Source: Syntrophomonadaceae bacterium (GTDB taxonomy: Bacteria; Bacillota; Syntrophomonadia; Syntrophomonadales; DTU052). Taken from it: DNA of 64,000 bases. Shown piece by piece: positions 1-8,533 of this stretch (positions are counted from its first letter, which is position 1; every line of letters begins with the position of its first letter). The position numbers and the translations under genes were made by a program. The notes under the pieces were generated by a model. It searched no databases. It was not told the origin of the DNA and saw nothing but the letters and a program-made list of their open reading frames with translations. The stretch covers positions 1 to 64,000 of the forward strand of contig JAAYDA010000029.1 of NCBI GenBank assembly GCA_012729505.1. Reading direction: 5' to 3'.

Positions 1-120
1 CTCCGAGACTCCTTACACTTCCCGACTCTTGTGCCGTTTTACCGAAGTATCGTTCACGCCGCCCTTAGCGTGTAAGACTATACGCGGCTTTCGCCGCTAT
101 ATGATGCGACTGCCTGTCGC

Positions 121-152
121 ACAAAAAACGCCGAGCATGGAATGCTCGGCGT
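121..152 (-). terminator. Intrinsic terminator of the acyl-CoA synthetase gene
   Basis: A perfect 11-bp stem (128-138 with 142-152) closes a three-base loop. Read on the minus strand it is followed by a T-rich run, the complement of the A run at 123-128. It lies about 30 bp beyond the stop codon of the minus-strand acyl-CoA synthetase gene. The bases to the left (1-120) hold two small hairpins (84-97 and 105-121) and no gene that I can support. Confidence 0.85.
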
Positions 153-181
153 AAATACAGTATTAATGCCCCTCGTTCGAA

Positions 182-1837
182 TTAGTCCAGGAGACGGCGC
201 AACACCTTACCTGCACCGGACATAGGGAAGGAGTCCACAAACTCAATAATAGACGGCACTTTATAGCTGGACATGTTTGTTTTTGCCCAGGCCCGTATTT
301 CCTCAGCAGTAGCGGTCTGACCGGGTTTCAAAATGAGGAACGCCTTAATGACCTCACCTTTATGGGCATCTTCTTTGGGAATAACTGCTGCCTGAGCAAT
401 TGCAGGATGCTTACACAGGAATAGCTCAACTTCTTCAGGGAATACTGAGAATCCTGAGACCTTAATCATCTCTTTTCGACGGCCCAAAAAGGCCAGATAA
501 CCTTCTTCATCAAATTTACCCACATCTCCAGTGTATACCCAGCCATTGATGAGGGTATCTTTCGTTGCCTCCGGTTTATTCCAATATCCTAAGAAGTGTG
601 AAGGGGTTTTAACTGCGATTTCACCCTCTTCTCCTATAGGAAGTTCCTTGGTGTGATCATCAAAGTCGAAGATTCTAATGTCGGTATCGGCATTTGGAAT
701 TCCACATACTCCATACTTGATGTTGTTTATTGGTACAAAGCAATCATAGGTGTGGGTTTCAGTCAAACCATAAGAGCTTTCAAAACAATAGCCTCCCTTA
801 GTGAGAACAGACCATCTTTTAGCAATCTGTTCGGTCAGGGTAATTCCGAATGACATGGCCATGTTGAGCTTAAGGCTTGAAAGGTCATAGTCATTAACTT
901 TGGGGTGATCCATAATAGCTACGTTCATAGGGACACTGCTGACAAAATAGTTGGCCTTGTAAAGCTCGGTGGCCTTCATGGTAGTCTCGGGATCAAACAT
1001 GACCATAAGAATTGTTGTGCAGCCAGCCATAATTGGCGCATCAACGGCACACAGCATACCTGCAATATGAAAAATCGGAGAAATAGCCAGTGAAATCGTT
1101 TCCGGCTGGAAAGGTTTATTACCGTTAGTTACAGCCGTGGCACTGGTAAATACAGCTGCGAAATGGGTAAGCATGGCGCCCTTTGGCAGACCTGTAGTTC
1201 CACCGGTATATTGCAGTAATGCCAGATCATCTAATTCAACTTTGATCTGGGGCGGGGTTGCATCTTCATTAGCAAGGATATCCATCAAATCAACTGTACC
1301 AGGAATAATTATTTTTTTGGTATCCATTTGAGGAACCGGAAGCAGTGTCGGTTCTTCCGGCATATAGTCGTTGAGATTCGTTACTACCACCGTCTTAACA
1401 GTAGTATTATCCTTAATCTTTTCAAAAACCGGATACAAAATGTCAAGGCAGACCAAGGTTTCCACTCCGGAATCATTCAGCTGATATTCCAATTCCATCT
1501 CTTTGAACAGTGGTGAACAAGGACTTAATACTGCTCCAATCTTCCATGCGGCATAATGAGCAACTATATATTGGGGACAGTTTAGGAGAAACAGTGCTAT
1601 CCGGTCTCCTTTTTGAACCCCTTGTTTAAGGAAGAAATTAGCCAACCGATCACTGGATTCATCCAATTCATGGTAGCTTATTACTCGTCCGTAAAAAATG
1701 TAAGCTGGTTTATCCGGGTGCTCCTTAGCCCGCATCCGCAGGTATTCGTGCAGAGGCACCTTGCCCAATGGATACTGCACTTCGGTTGGCACTCCCGACG
1801 GCCAACTTCTTAATGAGATTTCTTTAATATTTGGCAT
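182..1837 (-). CDS. AMP-forming acyl-CoA synthetase (fatty/aromatic acid-CoA ligase family)
   Basis: This is a 551-residue member of the ANL adenylate-forming superfamily, which activates a carboxylic acid with ATP and CoA to acyl-CoA, AMP and pyrophosphate. The P-loop-like motif YTGGTTGLPKG lies near residue 210. Later come SYGLTET, YTGDVGKFDEEGY and the hinge GRRKEMIKVSGF. The C-terminal GAGKVLRR carries the catalytic lysine. I chose the ATG at 1837 because an AGGAGG site lies 7 nt upstream; an ATG 24 nt further upstream lacks such a site. The next gene upstream encodes an MFS carrier, and the 40-bp gap suggests co-transcription, so uptake and activation of one acid is plausible. The chain length or ring specificity of the substrate cannot be read from the sequence. 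Confidence 0.92.
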   Translation of the reverse strand: MPNIKEISLRSWPSGVPTEVQYPLGKVPLHEYLRMRAKEHPDKPAYIFYGRVISYHELDESSDRLANFFLKQGVQKGDRIALFLLNCPQYIVAHYAAWKIGAVLSPCSPLFKEMELEYQLNDSGVETLVCLDILYPVFEKIKDNTTVKTVVVTNLNDYMPEEPTLLPVPQMDTKKIIIPGTVDLMDILANEDATPPQIKVELDDLALLQYTGGTTGLPKGAMLTHFAAVFTSATAVTNGNKPFQPETISLAISPIFHIAGMLCAVDAPIMAGCTTILMVMFDPETTMKATELYKANYFVSSVPMNVAIMDHPKVNDYDLSSLKLNMAMSFGITLTEQIAKRWSVLTKGGYCFESSYGLTETHTYDCFVPINNIKYGVCGIPNADTDIRIFDFDDHTKELPIGEEGEIAVKTPSHFLGYWNKPEATKDTLINGWVYTGDVGKFDEEGYLAFLGRRKEMIKVSGFSVFPEEVELFLCKHPAIAQAAVIPKEDAHKGEVIKAFLILKPGQTATAEEIRAWAKTNMSSYKVPSIIEFVDSFPMSGAGKVLRRLLD

Positions 1838-1877
1838 GATTAAACCTCCTCGTTTTACCAACTAACAAAACAGCGAT

Positions 1878-3152
1878 TTAAATTAATCCAGCCTTTTCTT
1901 GTCGCATAAATCCAAGACCGGCAATGAGGGCAATAGCCAGAGCTATTATCATCAATAGAAAACCACCGGCGAACCCGATATAACCTGCTGCAAAGCCGAG
2001 TGCAACGGGCGCAGCGGAGGAAAGAACATAACATACACCATTATAGAATCCGGCCCCGGTAGCCATAGCATTGGGGTTAACCGATCTTTGGAGCAAGACA
2101 TACCATATAGGAACAGCAATATAAGCAACTCCGGTTGCAACCGATATCATAAAGGCAGCTGCCCATGGGTTCTTAAAGCCTACTCCAAGCCATATTGCCA
2201 CACCAGCAAGGATACATGAATAAATGGTCAAAGGCGCCTTATTCTTCATTTTATCGGCCAACAAACCAGCTATCCATGCACCCGCAACCGCAGCAATGTT
2301 GGGCAGGGTTGCCAGGATCCCCATCTCCGCCCAAGAAAAGCCCAGCGTTTCAACCAGGTATTTGGGCATCCAACTGGTTATGCCAAACAGACATACTGTG
2401 ACCATGGCATTTCCAATAGTAGCCAGCCAGAAATTGCGGCTTTTGAGGAAGCCCCAATCGATACTACCTTTACCTTCATCAGCGACTTCGTCGGTATGTG
2501 CTTCAATATAATCAACTTCTTCTTGAGTCATTCTGGGATGTTCTCGTGGAGTGTTGTACAAATAATAGGCAAATAAGATAAGCGGAATAAGACCAATTGC
2601 TGCCAATGCAAAGAAGCTTCCTCTCCAGCCGAATGCATGGATCAGCCAAGCAATAAATGGCACCGCGATAATCGGCGCACCCACTGTCGCCGATAGCCAT
2701 ATACTATTGGCTTTCCCCCTCTCATTCACAGGGAAGAAGTTTTTGACGGTCTTATTGGTAGCCGGAGTATTAACAGATTCACCAACTCCCAGCAATATCC
2801 TGGTCATTAACAGAAACCCAAAGCTGGCGGCAAATCCCGCTACAAAAGTGACCAAAGCCCAGACAATTACCGCTCCGATCCATATTTTGCGCTGGCCGAA
2901 GCGGTCAACCACCGGTCCCACAAAAAAGTTAAAAATACCATAACAAAACAGAAACGCTGATATCAGCATCCCCTGTTTGCCCAGATCTCCAGTTATTCCT
3001 ATCGCGTCCGTAAAGCCCTTGTCCGCAACAAGCAAGTTAATGTTAGTCCGGTCAAAATAGGCTATACAGAATGCTACGAATATTCCGACCATTACCATCC
3101 ATCGAATACCACCAGAGGCTTTCGGCTTTGCGCCTTCAACTGACGAGTTCAT
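1878..3152 (-). CDS. MFS transporter, anion:cation symporter (ACS)-like
   Basis: This is a 424-residue major facilitator protein with about 12 hydrophobic segments. The N-terminal YFDRTNINLL and the loop 2-3 signature DRFGQRKIW are typical of the ACS branch, which carries organic anions such as hexuronates, galactonate or phthalate-type acids. A GGAGG site precedes the ATG by a normal distance. It lies directly upstream of an acyl-CoA synthetase in the same direction, so it probably imports the acid that enzyme activates. That is an inference from context, and the substrate is unknown. A 14-bp palindrome 48 bp upstream of the start could be an operator. Confidence 0.88.
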   Translation of the reverse strand: MNSSVEGAKPKASGGIRWMVMVGIFVAFCIAYFDRTNINLLVADKGFTDAIGITGDLGKQGMLISAFLFCYGIFNFFVGPVVDRFGQRKIWIGAVIVWALVTFVAGFAASFGFLLMTRILLGVGESVNTPATNKTVKNFFPVNERGKANSIWLSATVGAPIIAVPFIAWLIHAFGWRGSFFALAAIGLIPLILFAYYLYNTPREHPRMTQEEVDYIEAHTDEVADEGKGSIDWGFLKSRNFWLATIGNAMVTVCLFGITSWMPKYLVETLGFSWAEMGILATLPNIAAVAGAWIAGLLADKMKNKAPLTIYSCILAGVAIWLGVGFKNPWAAAFMISVATGVAYIAVPIWYVLLQRSVNPNAMATGAGFYNGVCYVLSSAAPVALGFAAGYIGFAGGFLLMIIALAIALIAGLGFMRQEKAGLI

Positions 3153-3199
3153 GCAAATCCTCCATTCAATTTGTTATTTTTGCTAAGTGAAATGTTATT

Positions 3200-3213
3200 T
3201 GTATCCGGATACA
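3200..3213. promoter_or_regulatory. Perfect 14-bp palindrome, possible operator
   Basis: The sequence TGTATCCGGATACA is a perfect inverted repeat with no spacer, about 48 bp upstream of the MFS start codon. Its position and symmetry suit a dimeric repressor site that would control the transporter and acyl-CoA synthetase genes. No regulator gene is adjacent, so the assignment is speculative. Confidence 0.35.
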
Positions 3214-3770
3214 TTCTCTAACAATTCGCCGGCATCACCTCTTCCTACCCTCTCCCGGACAGTCAAAGCCCTTCGGTTAATTGCGAGTCTTTAATGTTTT
3301 GGTTTTCAGCAGCGATTAAGCACTCAAAACCTTAACCCATCCTGAAGATAAGGAATTTCTCAATTGCTCCATCGGAATAAGCTGCTCCAAGATACTCTTC
3401 CTTTGAAAACATTTCGCAAAATTCCTAAAACAATATTTCTTCAGCAATACTATTTGCAAGTACCGTGCCAAAAAGTCAGACAAGAGACGCTTTGCCCGGG
3501 ATTGTTATAGTTAACCACTCCAGACCCAATCGTCTTTTGCATCCGTTTGAGAGAATTGGGTCAATTTCGCCTCTCTCCACGGGACACTCTAGTCACAATG
3601 CCCGGTCGAATGCCCTTTTTAATTAAATTGCGTAAGAATTAATAATTTAATCCATCCCACATGAAAATATAAATGCCGAAAGCGTGGAAAGAACCGGAAT
3701 GACTGCCCTGGCTTAAGATTAATTAGGCGGGTTTCCATAATATCGGGGTAAATCCGCAGAGTGGTGCTCA
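3214..3770. other. Intergenic stretch without recognisable gene
   Basis: About 560 bp lie between the MFS upstream region and the tRNA promoter. I found no convincing reading frame with a ribosome binding site, no RNA gene and no strong inverted repeat. The promoter of the MFS/acyl-CoA synthetase unit must lie near its left end, but I could not fix its hexamers. Confidence 0.5.
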
Positions 3771-3800
3771 TTGACATTTAACCGTAAATGAAGGTACAAT
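3771..3800 (+). promoter_or_regulatory. Sigma-A type promoter of tRNA-Pro
   Basis: A perfect -35 box TTGACA (3771-3776) is followed after 18 bp by a -10 box TACAAT (3795-3800). The mature tRNA begins 12 bp later. The arrangement fits a vegetative promoter for a single-gene tRNA unit. Confidence 0.85.
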
Positions 3801-3811
3801 AAATCTTGCGT

Positions 3812-3889
3812 CGGGGTGTAGCGCAGTTTGGCTAGCGCGCCTGCCTTGGGAGCAGGAGGTCGAAGGTTCAAATCCTTTCACCCCGACCA
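3812..3889 (+). tRNA. tRNA-Pro (anticodon UGG)
   Basis: This is a 78-nt cloverleaf. The acceptor stem is CGGGGTG paired with CACCCCG, the D arm contains GCGCAG...GCGC, and the anticodon stem CCTGC/GCAGG encloses the loop CTTGGGA with anticodon TGG. The T arm contains GGTTCAAATCC. The CCA end is encoded (3887-3889). It has its own promoter upstream and an intrinsic terminator downstream. Confidence 0.97.
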
Positions 3890-3910
3890 TTTTTTGGTTG
3901 AAAAAGGCCT

Positions 3911-3937
3911 AAAGCCCGGCAAATGCCGGGCTTTTTA
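3911..3937 (+). terminator. Intrinsic terminator after tRNA-Pro
   Basis: A GC-rich 11-bp stem (3911-3921 with 3924-3934) with a two-base loop ends in a T run. It lies 22 bp after the tRNA CCA end. An A run on the left side (3899-3905) means it could also stop transcripts of the convergent minus-strand carboxypeptidase gene. Confidence 0.9.
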
Positions 3938-3953
3938 ATTAATACAGCAAAGC

Positions 3954-4694
3954 TCAAGACATGCTCTGCAAGTATTCTTCGAAACAGATATTTTCCTCAT
4001 AGATCCTTGCCGCAGCTTCCCTGCCAACGTAACGATAGTGCCATGGCTCATAGGAAATACCTGTAATATCGCTTTTATTCGCGGGATAGCGGAGTATGAA
4101 GCCATATTTCCAACTGTTTTTCATTAACCATTGCTGAACCTCGGTTTTCTCTTGTGCGGAATTTAAAGCTTGCTTATTGATATCAACAATATCAACTGCC
4201 AGCCCTAACTGGTGCTCACTGGTGCCTGGTATTGCCAAATATTTTCCGGCTTCTTTTTTTGCTTCTTCTTCAGGGTAACCCTGGGCCAGAAAATCTTTAA
4301 CCCTATTTGCATATAATTTTTCCTGCTTGGCTTGAGACCGATAGGATGAGCAAATTAAAGGAGACAGCCCGGCAGCGCGGCAATCATCCATCATCTTCTG
4401 CAAATCGGGATAACACCGTTCATCCACCGCTTGGCCGTTTCGCAAATTAGTTAAAGTGACTTTATAACCATCCGGTATAGGATTCCATTTGTTCACTAAA
4501 ATCAGGTACCACTCATCGACTATCGTTACTGCCTTCAGCTGATTTGCAGAAGGCGTATCAATGCGCATAGTCTGTTGATACTTAATATATGCACTGGCAG
4601 CAGTAATCCCAAGACCACATGACAACACGGACATAAAAATCACAAAAGCTAAGACTGATCTGCGCAATCTTTTTTGGTAGCTTGTCATTTGCAT
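3954..4694 (-). CDS. D-alanyl-D-alanine carboxypeptidase, VanY/M15B family
   Basis: This 246-residue protein has a single N-terminal membrane anchor (about residues 12-36) and an external M15B peptidase domain. The zinc-binding and catalytic motifs are visible: the SSYRS block, TSEHQLGLAVDIVD (His and Asp ligands) and EPWHYRYVG (catalytic Glu and third ligand His). Such enzymes trim the terminal D-Ala of peptidoglycan stem peptides outside the membrane. The two-component system and unidentified secreted protein upstream in the same direction resemble van-type or envelope-response neighbourhoods. There is no vanHAX set, so glycopeptide resistance should not be inferred. The ribosome binding site in front of the chosen ATG is weak. 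Confidence 0.9.
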   Translation of the reverse strand: MQMTSYQKRLRRSVLAFVIFMSVLSCGLGITAASAYIKYQQTMRIDTPSANQLKAVTIVDEWYLILVNKWNPIPDGYKVTLTNLRNGQAVDERCYPDLQKMMDDCRAAGLSPLICSSYRSQAKQEKLYANRVKDFLAQGYPEEEAKKEAGKYLAIPGTSEHQLGLAVDIVDINKQALNSAQEKTEVQQWLMKNSWKYGFILRYPANKSDITGISYEPWHYRYVGREAAARIYEENICFEEYLQSMS

Positions 4695-4887
4695 CTCACT
4701 TCATTTGTTATGCAGCAGCTTTGCACATGGCGGCTTTTGCTTGATTCTATTCTTCATCGTAAATCCGGGACGCATCATAGTTGCATACTAGTTGATGCCA
4801 ATTGCCATATTATAAAGCCCTTAATGACAAAAACACCGACCCTGCCAAAGCATAAGCCGGTGTCTGCCATAATTAAAAGAATAAATA

Positions 4888-5730
4888 CTAATGTTCTTCC
4901 ACTCGATAATAACCTATTGGAATATGTCCCTCCGTGCTGCCAAAGCTGTAGCCATTGTCTAATAACGAGAGTTGGTATGAAACCGCCTCGTCGCCGGCCG
5001 CCAACTCGTAAGTGTATTGCGCGTGAATGCCGGCTGTAACAGTAGATTCCTTTACTTGCGTATCGTGGGAAACCAAATGCACCTTTTCCCCCAATTCTTC
5101 AATATTATTGTAATCTTCAACATTTCCTTGATTGTCGGGGGTGGAAGACATATGGAAATATTCAATATTCCTGCTTTCAAGGCCTAAATACTTACCCCAC
5201 TGTATTATTGCATTTCTGCCGATTTTAATATCATAATTGGGGATACGGACTACAAACCTGAGTATTTTCCCGGTTTCATCATCCATTAAAAACGTTCCGG
5301 TATAGTTTTCGTTTCCAACTGTTATCTCCCAACAAGTCGTTCCTAGGGAGGGATCATTCTTATCCATAAATAAGCCCACCGTTATGGCCAGGCCAATCTT
5401 TTCCGTATAATCCATATCCGGTAAGATTCCGAATTCTTTCAGTATTTCAAGCTCCGTCAAAAACCTCTCATTGGCACTTATTACATCATAATCGCCGCTT
5501 GACAGTCTAACCTGCATAACGTCGAAGGAGTCTTTGTTTAATAATGCCAACTTCTGCAGCAAAGTTGCGCTGTTTTGTTTTGCAGCTATATAAGGCTCAA
5601 TTGTTTCAGTCCGGATTTGTTCCAATTCAGACTTCTGAGTATATCTGGAGAAATACTCAGGGAGCCAAACACCGGCCAAAACCACGCTTAAAAGCATCAA
5701 TATAGATAGCGCGTATTTCGCAGTTTTCAT
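4888..5730 (-). CDS. Membrane-anchored or secreted protein of unknown function next to a two-component system
   Basis: I do not recognise the family of this 280-residue protein. Residues 5-25 form a hydrophobic signal anchor. The rest is hydrophilic and mixed alpha/beta, with a short coiled-coil-like stretch after the anchor (about 33-60), and is predicted to lie outside the cell. It starts only 4 bp beyond the stop of the histidine kinase gene, so the two are almost certainly translated from one message. An accessory or sensory role for the kinase, or being its main output, would fit. About 190 bp separate its stop from the VanY-like gene. Confidence 0.8.
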   Translation of the reverse strand: MKTAKYALSILMLLSVVLAGVWLPEYFSRYTQKSELEQIRTETIEPYIAAKQNSATLLQKLALLNKDSFDVMQVRLSSGDYDVISANERFLTELEILKEFGILPDMDYTEKIGLAITVGLFMDKNDPSLGTTCWEITVGNENYTGTFLMDDETGKILRFVVRIPNYDIKIGRNAIIQWGKYLGLESRNIEYFHMSSTPDNQGNVEDYNNIEELGEKVHLVSHDTQVKESTVTAGIHAQYTYELAAGDEAVSYQLSLLDNGYSFGSTEGHIPIGYYRVEEH

Positions 5731-5734
5731 ATTT

Positions 5735-7126
5735 TTATCCCCTTAACCGCAGATTAACTGTAGTTCCTTGCCCAAGCACCGACTCAAAACACATTTTACC
5801 ATCATGCAATTCTACAATTCGTTGACATAAGGTCAAACCAAGACCTGATCCGCCATAAGCCCTTGATCTGGATTTATCAACTATATAAAACGCTTCTGTA
5901 ATCCGTGTCAATTCTTGTTCCTGGATTCCCTTGCCGTTATCCTCCACCATAATCGTATACTCCGCAGCCGAAATCCGCCTGGCGCTCACAATCACTTTTC
6001 CTTGGCTGGTAATCGCTTTGCGGGAGTTGTCGAGGAGATTAATAAGCAGCGACTTTATTAAATCAGGTTCGGCATAGATTATGGCGTTCTCCGCGTTTAC
6101 TTCCAATATGATCCCCTCACCATCAAAACTGGGGGCCATGATGCCATAGATATCATCGAAAAGTGTTTTGAGACTGACTGCTTTCATTTCAAAACTCCGC
6201 TTCTGTGCCACCAGCAAATCAAGAAGCTTTAGAGACAATGACTCTAACCTTTTTCCTTCGCTAAAAATATAATCTGCCGCCAAAATTCTGTTTTCGGCGG
6301 ACATGGCCTTGGAACGAAGCATATCCGAATATCCGATGATCGACGTAAGCGGAGTCTTTAGTTCATGGGCAAAGCTTCCCATAAAATCCTGCTGTCTGAC
6401 TGCAGCGGCTTCAAGGTCATTGATTTTGGTTTCCAGCGTATCCGCCATTTGATTAAAATCAGCGGCGAGGGCGCCAACTTCATCTTGTGTATATATCTCG
6501 GCTCTGCTGCTATATTTTCCTCCCGCAATTTCCCTGGTCGTCTTGGATAACTTTTGAATAGGACGTATTGTCAGCCATGTGATCAGCGACACCATTACTC
6601 CGTTGAGCAGAAGCATAATAAGCATTGTTTTTCTGTAACTCTGAAAAAGCTGCGCTCTGTACTCAAAGAGTGCGCTAATTTCATGGTAGCTTTCCAGATA
6701 CACATTTTCGTTCGGTGTTTGAATCGCCGCAACCGCCTGCACATAATACCGATTCCGGTATTGGATGGTGGTGTGAACAAGCGTTGACCCATCCACATTG
6801 CTGAGAAGATCTTTCCCCTGCGGGGTATCATCGCTTTCAATAATTACTTCCCGGTCATTGTTATAAATCCGCAAAGTAGTATCTTTATTAGTAAAGCCCT
6901 CTATCAAAGAATTTGAGGTAACCATCGGAGTATTCCGGGAGTTATCGATGGTAGAATAAACAGTGCTAAAATATCCGCATAATAATTTGTTTTCACTGAT
7001 AGCCGCTTCTTTTTCTCGTTCAAGGGTTGTCTGAAAAATTGAGGATATAAACAGATATCCGCCTATACTGAAAGTCAAGGCTGTAATAATGAGGGTGCTA
7101 ACGAAAAGTTTCCACAACAGCTTCAT
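5735..7126 (-). CDS. Sensor histidine kinase with HAMP domain
   Basis: This is a 463-residue kinase. A first membrane segment lies at about residues 5-28, followed by an extracytoplasmic sensor of about 135 residues. A second membrane segment at about 166-187 leads into a HAMP domain (RPIQKLSKTTREIAGG). The HisKA motif FAHELKTPLTSIIGYSD carries the phosphorylated His, and the ATPase domain shows the N box (LLDNSRKAI), VEDNGKGI and GGSGLGLTLCQRI. I start it at the ATG at 7126, which has GGAG upstream. A longer reading frame would add 28 residues lying inside the regulator gene. The gene overlaps the end of the regulator gene by 29 bp, so the pair is translationally coupled. Confidence 0.93.
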   Translation of the reverse strand: MKLLWKLFVSTLIITALTFSIGGYLFISSIFQTTLEREKEAAISENKLLCGYFSTVYSTIDNSRNTPMVTSNSLIEGFTNKDTTLRIYNNDREVIIESDDTPQGKDLLSNVDGSTLVHTTIQYRNRYYVQAVAAIQTPNENVYLESYHEISALFEYRAQLFQSYRKTMLIMLLLNGVMVSLITWLTIRPIQKLSKTTREIAGGKYSSRAEIYTQDEVGALAADFNQMADTLETKINDLEAAAVRQQDFMGSFAHELKTPLTSIIGYSDMLRSKAMSAENRILAADYIFSEGKRLESLSLKLLDLLVAQKRSFEMKAVSLKTLFDDIYGIMAPSFDGEGIILEVNAENAIIYAEPDLIKSLLINLLDNSRKAITSQGKVIVSARRISAAEYTIMVEDNGKGIQEQELTRITEAFYIVDKSRSRAYGGSGLGLTLCQRIVELHDGKMCFESVLGQGTTVNLRLRG

Positions 7127-7781
7127 TGTCGATCTCCAATCGATAACCAAACTTATACACAGCAGTAACCAGGTTTTCCCACCCCAGTTTTTTGCGCAAT
7201 CTCTGCACATGAAGATCTACAGTTCTGCTGTCTCCCATGTAATCACTTTCCCATATCTTTTCATATATTGTATCTCGGGAAAGGGCAATATTATTGTTTT
7301 GAATGAAGAATATGAGCAATTCATATTCTTTTTTGGTCAGCTGCACTTCCGAGTTTTCCTTTTTGACCATTCTGGACCCTGTATCAACTACCACATCGCC
7401 AATTTCTACGACGGTTTGGCCGACATGATATCTTCTTAAAACTGCTTCCACCCGGGCCAGAAGCTCAACAATCTCAAATGGCTTGATAAGATAATCGTCT
7501 GCGCCAAGCTTTAACCCTTTTACACGATCATGAACAGTGGCCTTTGCCGTCAGAAAAATGACGGGGATTCTTTGGGGACGTATATACTCCATAAGTTCAT
7601 ATCCATCGGCTTCGGGAAGCATGATGTCTAACAAAATCAAATCATACTTGTTCTCGTCAATCATGGCAGCGGCAGATAATCCATCAAAGGCGCAATCACA
7701 ATAATAACCGGCCTCAGACAAATTAATACGGATTAAATCAGAAATAGGCTTTTCATCTTCGACAATTAAAATCTTAATCAT
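7098..7781 (-). CDS. OmpR/PhoB-family response regulator
   Basis: A receiver domain (phospho-acceptor Asp52 in ILLDIMLPE, switch Lys in LIKPFE) is joined to a winged-helix DNA-binding domain (EYELLIFF through GDSRTVDLHVQRLRKKLG and VYKFGYRLE). At about 227 residues it is a typical OmpR-type regulator. The ATG at 7781 is preferred because an AGAGG site lies 8 nt upstream; the in-frame ATG at 7787 would leave only 2 nt. It is the first gene of the unit and overlaps the kinase gene. It probably controls the two downstream envelope genes. Confidence 0.93.
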   Translation of the reverse strand: MIKILIVEDEKPISDLIRINLSEAGYYCDCAFDGLSAAAMIDENKYDLILLDIMLPEADGYELMEYIRPQRIPVIFLTAKATVHDRVKGLKLGADDYLIKPFEIVELLARVEAVLRRYHVGQTVVEIGDVVVDTGSRMVKKENSEVQLTKKEYELLIFFIQNNNIALSRDTIYEKIWESDYMGDSRTVDLHVQRLRKKLGWENLVTAVYKFGYRLEIDNEAVVETFR

Positions 7782-7855
7782 TCTCATTACCTCTATTACT
7801 AATATTTACATCATAATCGCATCTTAGTTGCATCATCATTAGACATTTAATAAGA

Positions 7856-7890
7856 ATAATGGCCGCAAGCGGCCATTATACGGTTTTTTT
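7856..7890 (+). terminator. Strong hairpin followed by T run
   Basis: An 11-bp perfect stem (7856-7866 with 7869-7879) with a two-base loop is followed, after four bases, by a run of T on the plus strand. No plus-strand gene lies just upstream. It sits between the stop of the phosphodiesterase gene and the start of the response-regulator gene, both minus strand. It may be a bidirectional barrier between those units. The region 7891-8026 holds nothing else that I can name. Confidence 0.5.
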
Positions 7891-8026
7891 ATGCGCGGGG
7901 GCAATTATTGAGTATCTCGGGGGCTGAAACTTTTTAGTTGTCACTGTCCCCAGTGATACGGGATTGCTCCTCACCTATTTCTCGAGTCTTTTGCCCTGGA
8001 GATTACCTTTTAAGACGGTGCACCCC

Positions 8027-8503
8027 TCAAGTTATTTCTACGATCCTCAGGTCGGCCTGGCCCGGGTTTAGCTGGATAAGGCCGTATGTTCCGGTCCCAC
8101 CGGCCCGGGGAAAAGATGGGCTCCCCGGATTCATGAACCATATGTTGTCTTCCCGTTCCAAACAGGCCATGTGGGTATGGCCGAAAATAACTATATCAAT
8201 TAGGTTTTGCCGGGCTTTAAAATATAGATTGTTCATGGAACGTTTAACATTATACAGATGTCCGTGAGTGAGGAAAATGCGATGTCCGGCAATTTCCAGG
8301 ATCCGTTCGTCAGGTTCTTGTTTCTTCCAATCACAGTTGCCCGCCACCGCATTGCACTGAATCTTCATCTGGCCGGCCAGGGCATGACCATCCTGAAAGT
8401 GATCACCGGTATGCAGCAGGAGATCTATGGGCGGCAGTTTTTTGATCTCCTTTCTCATCAGGTCTTTTTTTCCATGGGTATCCCCCACCACCAAAATAAG
8501 CAA
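8027..8503 (-). CDS. YfcE/MJ0936-type metallophosphoesterase
   Basis: This calcineurin-like phosphoesterase of about 158 residues has the metal-binding motifs GDTHG, HTGDH, GNCD and the pair LTHGH and GHTH. Family members hydrolyse phosphodiesters with divalent metal ions; the physiological substrate is unknown. I start it at a TTG (8503) with a GGGAGG site 7 nt upstream, giving an N-terminus MLILVVGDTHG that matches the family. The ATG 21 nt upstream has no ribosome binding site and would place the real one inside the coding sequence. It follows rdgB closely, a common arrangement with rph in Firmicutes. Confidence 0.9.
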   Translation of the reverse strand: MLILVVGDTHGKKDLMRKEIKKLPPIDLLLHTGDHFQDGHALAGQMKIQCNAVAGNCDWKKQEPDERILEIAGHRIFLTHGHLYNVKRSMNNLYFKARQNLIDIVIFGHTHMACLEREDNIWFMNPGSPSFPRAGGTGTYGLIQLNPGQADLRIVEIT

Positions 8504-8533
8504 CCTTTTTCCTCCCAAATACAAAAAAGTTCG

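Noticed and set aside
1838-1861. Upstream ATG of the acyl-CoA synthetase gene
   Set aside because: It would place the strong AGGAGG site inside the coding region. The ATG at 1837 follows that site at 7 nt.
3954-7781. Glycopeptide resistance cluster
   Set aside because: Only a VanY-like peptidase and a generic two-component system are present. There are no vanH, vanA/B or vanX homologues.
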